Position numbers and translations under genes: made by a program
Shown here: in pieces, positions 55,641-64,000 of the stretch
How positions within the stretch are numbered: position 1 is the first letter of the stretch
Layout of the letters: each line of letters starts with the position of its first letter
The notes under the pieces: model-generated
What the model was told of the DNA's origin: nothing
The model's input: only the letters and a program-made list of their open reading frames with translations
The model's database searches: none
Source: Terripilifer ovatus
GTDB taxonomy: Bacteria > Pseudomonadota > Alphaproteobacteria > Rhizobiales > Beijerinckiaceae
Length of the DNA: 64,000 nt
Direction of reading: 5' to 3'
Assembly: GCA_029222685.1 (NCBI GenBank)
Contig: JARHVB010000025.1
Span: 1 to 64,000, forward strand

Positions 55641-56456
55641 CTAGCGCTTCGCGATGGCGAGCGTGGCTTCGGTTTCAAGGCGGATGCTTTCACGCACTTC
55701 CTGTTCGATCGACTGCCAGATGTGATCGACATAATTTGCAAACTGCGGCGCGCGCTTCAGCGTCAGCTCGCGCGGCCGCGGCAGATCGATCGTCACTTCC
55801 TCTTTCAACCGGCCCGGCCGCACGGTGAAGACGAGCACACGGTCGGACAGGAACACCGCCTCGTCGATCTGATGCGTCACGAACAGGATGGTCTTGCCGG
55901 TCTCGCGCCAGATGCGGGTCAGTTCAGCCTGCATGATCTCGCGCGTTTGCGCGTCGAGGGCGGCGAACGGCTCATCCATCAGCAGCACATCGGCGCCGGC
56001 CGTGAGGGCGCGCGCCATATTGACCCGCTGCTTCATGCCGCCGGACAATTCATGCGGAAAATGTTTCTCGAAGCCGCGCAGCCCGACGAGATTGAGGAAC
56101 GAGCTTGCGGTCCTGCGCGCCTCGTTCATGTCCTTGCGTTGCAGCTCCGGGCCGATGACCGTATTGTCGAGTACGTTGCGCCAGGGAAACAGACCATCCT
56201 GCTGGAAGACGAAGGCAATGTTGGCGCCAGGCGCGCTCACGTCTGCGCCGTCAAGCGTCACCGTGCCCGAGGTCGGCTTGATCAGGCCGTTGATGAGGCG
56301 CAGGAACGTCGTCTTGCCGCAACCGGACGCGCCGACGATGCTGACGAACTCGCCTCTGGCGATGTCGAGGTCGAGCCCGCGCAGGGCTTCGATCGCCTTG
56401 CCGTCCTTCTGGAAGGATTTACCCAGGCCGCGCGTTGCAAGCTTCGTCGCCATCAT
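55641..56456 (-). CDS. ABC transporter ATP-binding protein (NitT/TauT type)
   Basis: A 271-residue ATPase with Walker A GASGCGKTT, Q-loop FQQDGLFPW, signature LSGGMKQRVNMARAL, Walker B VLLMDEP and H-loop FVTHQIDEA. Start at 56456 or the adjacent ATG at 56453, overlapping the permease stop. The long open frame upstream lies inside the permease gene. Confidence 0.92.
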   Translation of the reverse strand: MMATKLATRGLGKSFQKDGKAIEALRGLDLDIARGEFVSIVGASGCGKTTFLRLINGLIKPTSGTVTLDGADVSAPGANIAFVFQQDGLFPWRNVLDNTVIGPELQRKDMNEARRTASSFLNLVGLRGFEKHFPHELSGGMKQRVNMARALTAGADVLLMDEPFAALDAQTREIMQAELTRIWRETGKTILFVTHQIDEAVFLSDRVLVFTVRPGRLKEEVTIDLPRPRELTLKRAPQFANYVDHIWQSIEQEVRESIRLETEATLAIAKR

Positions 56457-57214
56457 TCGTCCTCGATATTCTGGAAGCGCCATGGCGCCATGCGCTTCTC
56501 GACCCATTTCAGGAATTCAACCGAGGCGACGCCGCAGATGGCGAGAATGAAGACCGAGACCCAGAGGCCTGCCGTGTCGAACACCTGCGCAGAGCGGAAA
56601 ATCAAAAACCCCAGCCCGGCGCGCGCACCGAACAGCTCCGCCACCACGACACCGACCAGTGCGCGGGCGACGGCGACCCGCAAACCGGCGATGATAAACG
56701 GCAAGGCGGCGGGCATGCGCACCTTGAAATAGGTCTGCATCCGTGTAGCGCCGAACGAGCGCACCACTTCCAGCAGCACCCGGTCGGTCGTCGTCAGTCC
56801 TGCCACCGTATTGATCAGGATGGGGAACACCGCCGTCAGGAAGATCAGCGCGATCTTCGATCCGTAGCCGATGCCCAGCGCCAGCATGAACAGCGGGCCC
56901 AGCGCGATCGTGGGCGTCGCATAAAGCATCGAAACCCACGGATCGAAGAATTCGCGGATACGCTTCGAGGCCGACATGGCGATGCCGGCGCCGATGCCGA
57001 CAATCGCCGCGAGGCCGAACCCGCCAATGAATTCGATGAAACTGACACTCGCATCCGCCGCCAGATCGCCGGACCGCGCCATCTCCATGAACCGGTCGAA
57101 AATCGCGCCGAGCGGCACCAGGAACAGCTTGTTGTCAAGATATCGCGCTGTCGCTTCCCAGATAATGGCGCCGACGCCAAATGATAGCAGCCCACGCCAA
57201 ATGCTTGTCGGCAT
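56453..57214 (-). CDS. ABC transporter permease (NitT/TauT type)
   Basis: A 253-residue permease with about six helices and the coupling loop VRSFGATRMQTYFKVRMPAALPFIIAGLRVAVA. GGGAGGA lies upstream of the ATG at 57214. First gene of the fourth importer operon. Confidence 0.92.
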   Translation of the reverse strand: MPTSIWRGLLSFGVGAIIWEATARYLDNKLFLVPLGAIFDRFMEMARSGDLAADASVSFIEFIGGFGLAAIVGIGAGIAMSASKRIREFFDPWVSMLYATPTIALGPLFMLALGIGYGSKIALIFLTAVFPILINTVAGLTTTDRVLLEVVRSFGATRMQTYFKVRMPAALPFIIAGLRVAVARALVGVVVAELFGARAGLGFLIFRSAQVFDTAGLWVSVFILAICGVASVEFLKWVEKRMAPWRFQNIEDE

Positions 57215-57332
57215 CGCGGCAAAATCCTCCCAGGTCCCTGTTTGATACGGGGTTTGACGGGCAGGTTAACCGCAATTGGCGAGGCTGTCCAAGGGTCGGT
57301 GCATCATTCTACAAGAATGACCGCCCTCTAAC

Positions 57333-58544
57333 TCACACGCTCGACTGGATATGGCTGCGCAGCACCGGATAGATGCGGTTGTCCCAGCGCCTGCCGTTGA
57401 AGACGCCGTAATGGCCGGCGCCCGGTTCCATGTGATGCGATTTCATATAAGGCCGCAGGCCTGAGCAGAGATCCTGCGCCGCCATCGTCTGGCCGATGGC
57501 GCAGATGTCGTCGCGCTCGCCCTCGACGGTCAGGAGAAATGTTTTCTTGATGGCGCGGGGTTCGATCAGGCGCCCACGATACATCATCTTGCCGAGCGGC
57601 AGGTCGCAATCCTGGAACACCGACTTGATGGTCTGCAGATAGAACTCGCCGCTCAGGTCCATGATGGCGAAATATTCCTTGTAGAAATCGCGGATCGCAT
57701 CGGCCTTCTCGAATTCGCCTTCGATGCGATGCTTGAACAGATCGGCAAAGGACTTGGCATGACGCTCGGGGTTCATGCTCATGAACGCAGCGAGCTGCAG
57801 AAAGCCGGGATAGACATTGCGGCCGGCGCCTTTGAGACCGGCCGGCACGACGCCGACCAGCTTGTCGCGGAACCATTCGATCGGATGCGCATTCGCCAGT
57901 TCGTTCACCTTCGTCGGCAGGATGCGCGTATCGATGGGGCCCGCCATCAATGTCAGGCTTGCCGGTTGATCGTTGTCCCTGTCCTGCGCCATCAGGGCGA
58001 CGGCTGCCAGTGCCGGAACGGTCGGCTGGCACACGGCGACCAGATGCGTTTCCGGTCCGATGAATTTGATGAACTTGATGATGTATTCAATAAAGTCGTC
58101 GAGATCGAAAGGCCCAGCCGACAGCGGAATGTCGCGCACATTCTTCCAGTCCGAAATATAGACGTCGTAATCCTTCAATAGGGTTTTGATCGTGCCGCGC
58201 AGCAAGGTGGCGAAATGGCCGGACATCGGCGCCAGCAGCAGAACCTTCGGCGCGCCCTCGCTGTCGGCGCGGCGAAACCGCACCAGCGAGCAGAAGTCCA
58301 TATCGAGTTCGACCGTCTCGGTTACCGGCACGGTTTCGCCGCGCACGTCCACACAGGTAATCCCGAAGTCGGGACGGGTATGGGTGAACCCAGCCAGATT
58401 GACGAGTTCGTAATAGGCCGCCATGCGCTTCAGCGGCGAGGCGGTGACATTGCTGCCCCAGGCGAGAAGAATCCGCTCGGCATTTCCCGCCAGCATGCGA
58501 ACCGGATCGGTCAAATCGGCGTACGACTGGTAGTAACGATACAT
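57333..58544 (-). CDS. phaZ: Intracellular polyhydroxyalkanoate depolymerase
   Basis: A 403-residue enzyme that mobilises stored PHA/PHB granules. Recognisable are the N-terminal YRYYQSYADLTDPVRMLA, the nucleophile region VAVCQPTVPALAAVA (Cys as nucleophile in this family), the acidic GERDDICAIGQT and the His in GAGHYGVFNGRRW near the end. Start 58544 or 58553 are both possible; upstream codons lack similarity. No other PHA genes are in the window. Confidence 0.88.
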   Translation of the reverse strand: MYRYYQSYADLTDPVRMLAGNAERILLAWGSNVTASPLKRMAAYYELVNLAGFTHTRPDFGITCVDVRGETVPVTETVELDMDFCSLVRFRRADSEGAPKVLLLAPMSGHFATLLRGTIKTLLKDYDVYISDWKNVRDIPLSAGPFDLDDFIEYIIKFIKFIGPETHLVAVCQPTVPALAAVALMAQDRDNDQPASLTLMAGPIDTRILPTKVNELANAHPIEWFRDKLVGVVPAGLKGAGRNVYPGFLQLAAFMSMNPERHAKSFADLFKHRIEGEFEKADAIRDFYKEYFAIMDLSGEFYLQTIKSVFQDCDLPLGKMMYRGRLIEPRAIKKTFLLTVEGERDDICAIGQTMAAQDLCSGLRPYMKSHHMEPGAGHYGVFNGRRWDNRIYPVLRSHIQSSV

Positions 58545-58679
58545 CTTCGCCATCCGGTTATGCGCAACAAGCGTCGAAGCAAGGCATGTGCCATTGCCGG
58601 GTGAGCAGCAAGTCCCGGCGGAGCGATGGCATAACGATTGCATCGTTCTGATAGCCCGAAGTTTTCAGCAGGCGGACGT

Positions 58680-59333
58680 ATGGCGAGCACAACCCTCACG
58701 CTCAGCAGCAAGAACTATTCGTCATGGTCGCTGCGCGGCTGGCTGATGGCCAAGCAATCGGGCATTCCCTTCGATGAAATCATGGTTGCGCCGGATGATA
58801 TCGACGCCAGGGCCGAGATTTTGCTGCTGTCACCGTCGATCCTGGTGCCCTGCCTCAATTATGACGGCATCAAGATCTGGGACACCCTGGCGATTGGTGA
58901 GTTTTTGAACGAGATCGCCCCGGACGCCGCCCTCCTGCCCAAGGATCGGGCGCAACGTGCCCATTGCAGGTCAATCTGTGGTGAAATGCATTCGGGCTTT
59001 GCCGCCATGCGGTCGGCGCTGCCGATGAATCTCAAGGCGCATTTCCCCAACTTCAAGGTCTGGTCGAAAGCCCAGGCCGACATCACCCGCATCCAGGCCA
59101 TCTGGAACGAATGTCTTGCCGCCCATGGCGGACCGTTCCTGTTCGGCGAATTTTCCATGGCCGACGCCATGTATGCGCCGGTGGCGACACGCTTCAACAC
59201 CTATGACGTGAAGATCGATTCCGTCTGCGCCGGCTATTGCGACCGGATTCTTTCCTATCCTGCGATGCAGGAATGGACGCAATCGGCACAGCTCGAGCCG
59301 GAGGAAATCGAGGAGCTCGAAGTTGAATTCTGA
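58680..59333 (+). CDS. Glutathione S-transferase
   Basis: A 217-residue GST. The thioredoxin-like N-domain starts TTLTLSSKNYSSWSLRGWLMAKQSGI, with a likely catalytic Ser in SSWSLR, and PCLNYDGIKIWDTLAIGEFLNE binds glutathione. The C-terminal helical domain holds PFLFGEFSMADAMYAPVATRF. The start at 58680 (MASTTLTL) fits the family. It is divergent from the depolymerase. Substrate unknown. Confidence 0.9.
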   Translation: MASTTLTLSSKNYSSWSLRGWLMAKQSGIPFDEIMVAPDDIDARAEILLLSPSILVPCLNYDGIKIWDTLAIGEFLNEIAPDAALLPKDRAQRAHCRSICGEMHSGFAAMRSALPMNLKAHFPNFKVWSKAQADITRIQAIWNECLAAHGGPFLFGEFSMADAMYAPVATRFNTYDVKIDSVCAGYCDRILSYPAMQEWTQSAQLEPEEIEELEVEF

Positions 59334-59340
59334 GGGGTGG

Positions 59341-59408
59341 TAGCATTTTCAAGCGAAGTGGATGCCGGTTCGCGTGAAGAAAATGCGTCGAAACAAAATG
59401 CATAGCTG
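59341..59408. repeat. R2 dispersed palindrome, copy 3 (truncated)
   Basis: Core TAGCATTTTCAAGCGAAGTG ... CGTGAAGAAAATGC as in the other copies, but it lacks the terminal 18-bp hairpin. It lies between the GST and cupin genes. Confidence 0.75.
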
Positions 59409-59439
59409 GTTTCGTAGCGTGGCGACAAAGGAGACAGCC

Positions 59440-59865
59440 ATGTTGGACAAGCCCACTACATCGTTCTCGCATGTCAAACCCGGTGATACCGAATTCAAGG
59501 GCGAGGGTCTTCGCGACTTCTTTCTCTATCGCGATCTCGGCATTGCCGCTGCCACCAACGGCAAGGTGATCGCCCATCTCGTCAAGGCCAACCTGCCGCC
59601 CGAACAGGGCACCGGCTGGCACAAGCACATCGCCGATTTCCAGATCGTGCTGATGACCAAGGGCTGGGCGAAGTTCATGTACGAGGACAAGATCACCCTC
59701 GTCGAAGCCGGCGATTGCGTGCATCAGCGCCCGGGCATCGTGCATTATCTCTACGATTACTCCCCCGACATGGAATATCTCGAGATCGTCGGCCCGGCGA
59801 ATTTCGAAACCGTCGATATCGAAAAGGGCCCGTGTGAGGTGCCTGCTCCGACGCCGTGGAAGTAG
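59440..59865 (+). CDS. Cupin-domain protein
   Basis: A 141-residue single-domain cupin. Motif 1 is GTGWHKHIADFQIVLMTKG, with the first two His of the metal site and Gln where Glu is usual. Motif 2 is GDCVHQRPGIVHYL, giving the last His. AAAGGAGACAG directly precedes the ATG at 59440, fixing the start. The three conserved His suggest a metal site; function unknown. Confidence 0.85.
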   Translation: MLDKPTTSFSHVKPGDTEFKGEGLRDFFLYRDLGIAAATNGKVIAHLVKANLPPEQGTGWHKHIADFQIVLMTKGWAKFMYEDKITLVEAGDCVHQRPGIVHYLYDYSPDMEYLEIVGPANFETVDIEKGPCEVPAPTPWK

Positions 59866-59883
59866 GCGGACTGGAACCACCTC

Positions 59884-60022
59884 TGTCATTCCCGACGCGC
59901 TGAAAGCGCGAGCGGGAAACCAGGCCTTTGCAACAGAATCGATGCTGAACGTCGAAGTCAGCGGTGTGCTGAATCGTCAGGTCTGGATCCCCGCTCGCGC
60001 CTGCGGCGCGTCGGGGATGACA
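59884..60022. repeat. R1 dispersed palindrome, copy 5
   Basis: Ends TGTCATTCCCGACGCGC and GCGCGTCGGGGATGACA, with inner arms GAGCGGGAAACCAGG and TCTGGATCCCCGCTC. It lies between the cupin gene and the TPP riboswitch and may end the cupin transcript. Confidence 0.85.
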
Positions 60023-60067
60023 CACGTGGCATTGACAAGCACGCCCGGAAGCGGTCTCATAACCTTG

Positions 60068-60183
60068 TTTCCGGGAGATCCCTGACAAAGGGCTGAGAAA
60101 CCGCTGGGCTCGACCATGCACATGGTCTGGCAGCGCGGAAATCCCTCGAACCTGATCCGGCTAGCACCGGCGTAGGGAGGGAA
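60068..60183 (+). promoter_or_regulatory. TPP riboswitch (THI element)
   Basis: The conserved aptamer is present: GGGAGATCCCTGACAAAGGG, CTGAGA, then CCCTCGAACCTGATCCGG, CTAGCACCGG and CGTAGGGAGGGAA, closing the P1 stem with TTCC at the start. It senses thiamine diphosphate and shuts off the downstream thiO-thiS-thiG-thiE operon when the cofactor is plentiful. Confidence 0.95.
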
Positions 60184-60195
60184 TCGCGGCAGCAC

Positions 60196-60223
60196 CCTCG
60201 TTTCGTCGGATGAACGAGGTTTT
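60196..60223 (+). promoter_or_regulatory. TPP riboswitch expression-platform hairpin
   Basis: CCTCGTT and AACGAGG form a 7-bp stem with a 10-base loop, followed by TTTT and then directly the ATG of thiO at 60224. The GAGG in the right arm is also the only plausible ribosome site for thiO. The hairpin could therefore stop transcription or hide the ribosome site; the position favours translation control. Confidence 0.7.
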
Positions 60224-61440
60224 ATGGCGCTCCTGTCCGACCATATCATTCACATGGGTGCACGGCTTCCCCAGCAGCCGGCCCCGTCGTCGCATCCGTC
60301 CCGCCTTCCCGCGCAGGCAGACGCCATCATCATCGGCGCGGGCGTGATTGGCCTGTCGATCGGCTGGCGGCTGGCGGCGGCCGGCCTCTCGACTGTCGTC
60401 GTCGAGCGCGACGACGCGGGCGCAAGCCTTTCATGCGCAAGCCTTGCCGCGACCGGGATGCTTGCCGCCGCGGCCGAACTCGAGGCCGGCGGCGAGGATC
60501 TCCTGCCCTTCGCGCTGGCAAGCCAGCGCCAATGGCCTGCCTTCCGGCAGGACCTCGAAGCCGCGAGCGGCCTGAGCCTCGACTACGACGCCTGCAGCAC
60601 CCTGGTCGTCGCGCTGACGCGGGACGAAACCGAACGTCTGCGCGCCCGGCATGACCTGCACCGGCGCTCCGGCCTGCCGTCGACCTGGCTTTCCGGGCCG
60701 GACGCCCGCGCCCGCGAGCCGGGCCTGCGGCCATCTACCACCGCCGCTCTCTTTTGCGCCGAAGATCACCAGGTCGACCCGCGCCGATTGCTGCCGGCCC
60801 TGCGTACCGCTTTCCTGGCGGCAGGCGGCACGCTCGTCGAGGGATGCGATGTCCGGTCGATCGAGAACAGTGCCGGACAGTGCAGCGGCATCGTCACCGC
60901 AGCCGGCATCTGCAAGGCGCCCATCGTCATCGTTGCGGCCGGCGCCTGGGCAGCGCGCGAGGGACTGCTGCCGGAGAACGTCCGGGTGCCGGTGCGGCCG
61001 CTCAAGGGCCAGTCGCTGGCGCTGCGCACGAGCCAGTCCGCACCGGCCACGAGCCATATCGTCTGGACCGAACAGGTCCACATCGCGCCCAAGACCGACG
61101 GCCGCCTGATCGTCGGCGCGACAGTCGAGGAATGCGGCTTCGACGCATCGATCACGGCGGGCGGCATCTTCGCGCTTCTCGATGGTGTGCGGCGCGCCCT
61201 GCCGAGCGTCGAGGACATGCAGGTGGAGGCCGTGTGGAGCGGCCTGCGCCCGACGTCCGAGGATGACGCGCCCATTCTCGGCGTCACGCCGGCGCAAGGA
61301 CTTCTGCTCGCCGCCGGTCATCATCGCAACGGCATCCTGCTGGCGCCCGCCACGGCTGACGCCATCGCCCGTCTGGTGCTGGGGAAAGAAACAATGGCCG
61401 AGGCCGCACCGCTCGGCCTGTCGCGATTTGGGAGAGCAAC

Positions 61441-61444
<4 letters not shown>
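60224..61444 (+). CDS. thiO: Glycine oxidase ThiO
   Basis: A 406-residue FAD-dependent glycine oxidase giving the dehydroglycine needed for the thiazole ring of thiamine. The FAD-binding IIIGAGVIGLSIGWRLAAAGL is near residues 35-55, and the C-terminal GLRPTSEDDAPILG and LLLAAGHHRNGILLAP match the DAO family. The ATG at 60224 has GAGG just upstream. No thiC lies before it, unlike the common thiC-thiO-thiS-thiG-thiE order. It overlaps thiS by 4 bases. Confidence 0.93.
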
Positions 61445-63051
<1,607 letters not shown>

Positions 63052-63073
63052 CGGCGTCCAGCACCGCCCGGGC

Positions 63074-64000
63074 TCACGTCTGGGGCAGCTTGGCCACCCT
63101 AACATATTCCCGCCAGTTCTCGATATCCTTCACAAGATAGGCGCGCGTTTCCTCTGGCGTCGACAGGAAAACGTCGGAGCCGATCTTGGCGAAGAACACC
63201 CGCGTTTCCTCGCTGCTCAGCACTTCGTTGAACCACTTTGCCAGTTGCTCGCGGATGGGCAGCGGCGTGCCTGCCGCCACGTGCAGCGACCACCACACAG
63301 TCAGATCGATGCCCGGAACGCCGGCTTCCTCCATCGTCGGAATGTCCGGCGTGGCCGCGATCCTTCTGCCGGTGCTGACGGCAAGAGCTCGCATGCGACC
63401 GCTCTGCATGCCGCCGATGGCGAAAGGCGGATCGACCATCAGGAAATCGATCTTGCCCGAGGACAAATCGCCGAAAGCGTCGGCGATGGACTTGTAGGTC
63501 ACCTGTTCGGCTTCCACGCCGGCCTTCACCTTGTACATTTCGGCGAAGGCCGTCCCTATATTGGTCGACGTGCCGTAGAGGCCTTTGCCGTTCTTCTCTT
63601 TCAGATGTTGCGTGAGCTCGCTGATCGATCTGATCGGGCTTTTCTCATCGACCACCAGATACCAGCTCTGCTTGAGCACCGTCCCCAGATAATCGAAATC
63701 CTTCAGTGGATCGGCCGCCGGAGTCTTGTACAAGAACGGCAGGTAGGCGAAGCCGGTGCCGCCGCCGGACGAAATGGTGTAGCCATTCGGCTTGGAGTTG
63801 GCGACCATCGCCGTCGCGATATGACCGCCGGCGCCCGGCTTGTTCTCGACGATCACCGGCTTGCCGGCCAGCTTCTCGACGCGCTGCGCCAGATAGCGAA
63901 ACACGATATCGGCGCCGCCGCCGGCGGCGAAGCCGCAGATGAACTTGATCTCGTGCGTCGGAAACGTCTCGGCGCGAAGGCCTGTGCTGACCAGGGCGCC
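63074..64000 (-). CDS. Bug/TctC-family periplasmic binding protein, partial
   Basis: At least 308 residues of a tripartite tricarboxylate transporter receptor (Bug) protein. The visible N-terminal segment ETFPTHEIKFICGFAAGGGADIVFRYLAQRVEKLAGKPVIVENKPGAGG is the family's opening region. VDPPFAIGGMQSGRMRALAVSTGRR and MEEAGVPGIDLTVWWSLHVAAGTP follow. The signal peptide and start lie beyond the right edge. It converges on thiE with 22 bp between. Confidence 0.87.
   Translation of the reverse strand, partial: GALVSTGLRAETFPTHEIKFICGFAAGGGADIVFRYLAQRVEKLAGKPVIVENKPGAGGHIATAMVANSKPNGYTISSGGGTGFAYLPFLYKTPAADPLKDFDYLGTVLKQSWYLVVDEKSPIRSISELTQHLKEKNGKGLYGTSTNIGTAFAEMYKVKAGVEAEQVTYKSIADAFGDLSSGKIDFLMVDPPFAIGGMQSGRMRALAVSTGRRIAATPDIPTMEEAGVPGIDLTVWWSLHVAAGTPLPIREQLAKWFNEVLSSEETRVFFAKIGSDVFLSTPEETRAYLVKDIENWREYVRVAKLPQT

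Overview
The window is GC-rich and reads as the chromosome of a Hyphomicrobiales (Rhizobiales) alphaproteobacterium. The order rpoD, dnaG, yqeY, carA with greA and carB further along is typical of that order. So are the HlyU-family and ELM1-family genes, the DnaG without zinc ligands, and the dispersed palindromes of the kind seen between rhizobial genes. I could not run a search, so the genus is left open; the family assignment is inference.

Layout. 0.1-2.9 kb: an ABC-2 permease, then an ECF42-type sigma factor with its YCII partner. 3-10 kb: a GntR-regulated operon holding a NitT/TauT-type ABC importer, a dihydropyrimidinase-like amidohydrolase, an SDR-like protein, a DUF1445 hydro-lyase and a GlcG/HbpS protein. 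10.1-23.7 kb: a second catabolic block with a two-gene molybdenum hydroxylase (Mo and FAD subunits fused), an ABC importer, a TauD-type dioxygenase, a LysR regulator, an FMN reductase, an allantoinase-like amidohydrolase, a Rieske oxygenase and alanine dehydrogenase. 23.9-33.6 kb: a GGDEF protein, an orphan substrate-binding protein, CorA, an FAD monooxygenase converging on a third ABC importer, and a secreted hydrolase. 33.7-52.1 kb: mostly core genes (tRNA with CAT anticodon, thioesterase, HlyU, rpoD, dnaG, yqeY, carA, a ThDP enzyme, a 2OG oxygenase, ELM1, greA, carB, purB). 52.1-60 kb: an HPP protein, an RBBP9-like hydrolase with an apparent CTG start, a Bug protein, a frameshifted antitoxin-like remnant, a fourth ABC importer, a PHA depolymerase, a GST and a cupin. 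60-63 kb: a TPP riboswitch followed by thiO-thiS-thiG-thiE. The right edge cuts a second Bug gene.

How the genes fit together. The first 24 kb look like an accessory island for nitrogen-containing ring compounds: importers, cyclic-amide hydrolases, a Mo hydroxylase and Rieske, 2OG and flavin-linked enzymes. In the 10-24 kb block an inverted repeat (CATAG-N7-CTATG, which fits a LysR T-N11-A box) lies between the two divergent operons near 14.06 kb and upstream of the Rieske operon near 22.51 kb. A degenerate copy lies before the substrate-binding gene near 17.98 kb. I infer one LysR regulon covering uptake, hydroxylation, ring oxygenation and amide hydrolysis of one unknown substrate. Five NitT/TauT-type substrate-binding proteins and two Bug proteins in 64 kb point to a scavenging lifestyle.

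Intergenic space carries three palindrome families: R1 (about 75-140 bp, ends TGTCATTCCCGAC), R2 (core GCATTTTC...GAAAATGC) and a single 144-bp palindrome, R3. One R2 copy sits inside an R1 copy.
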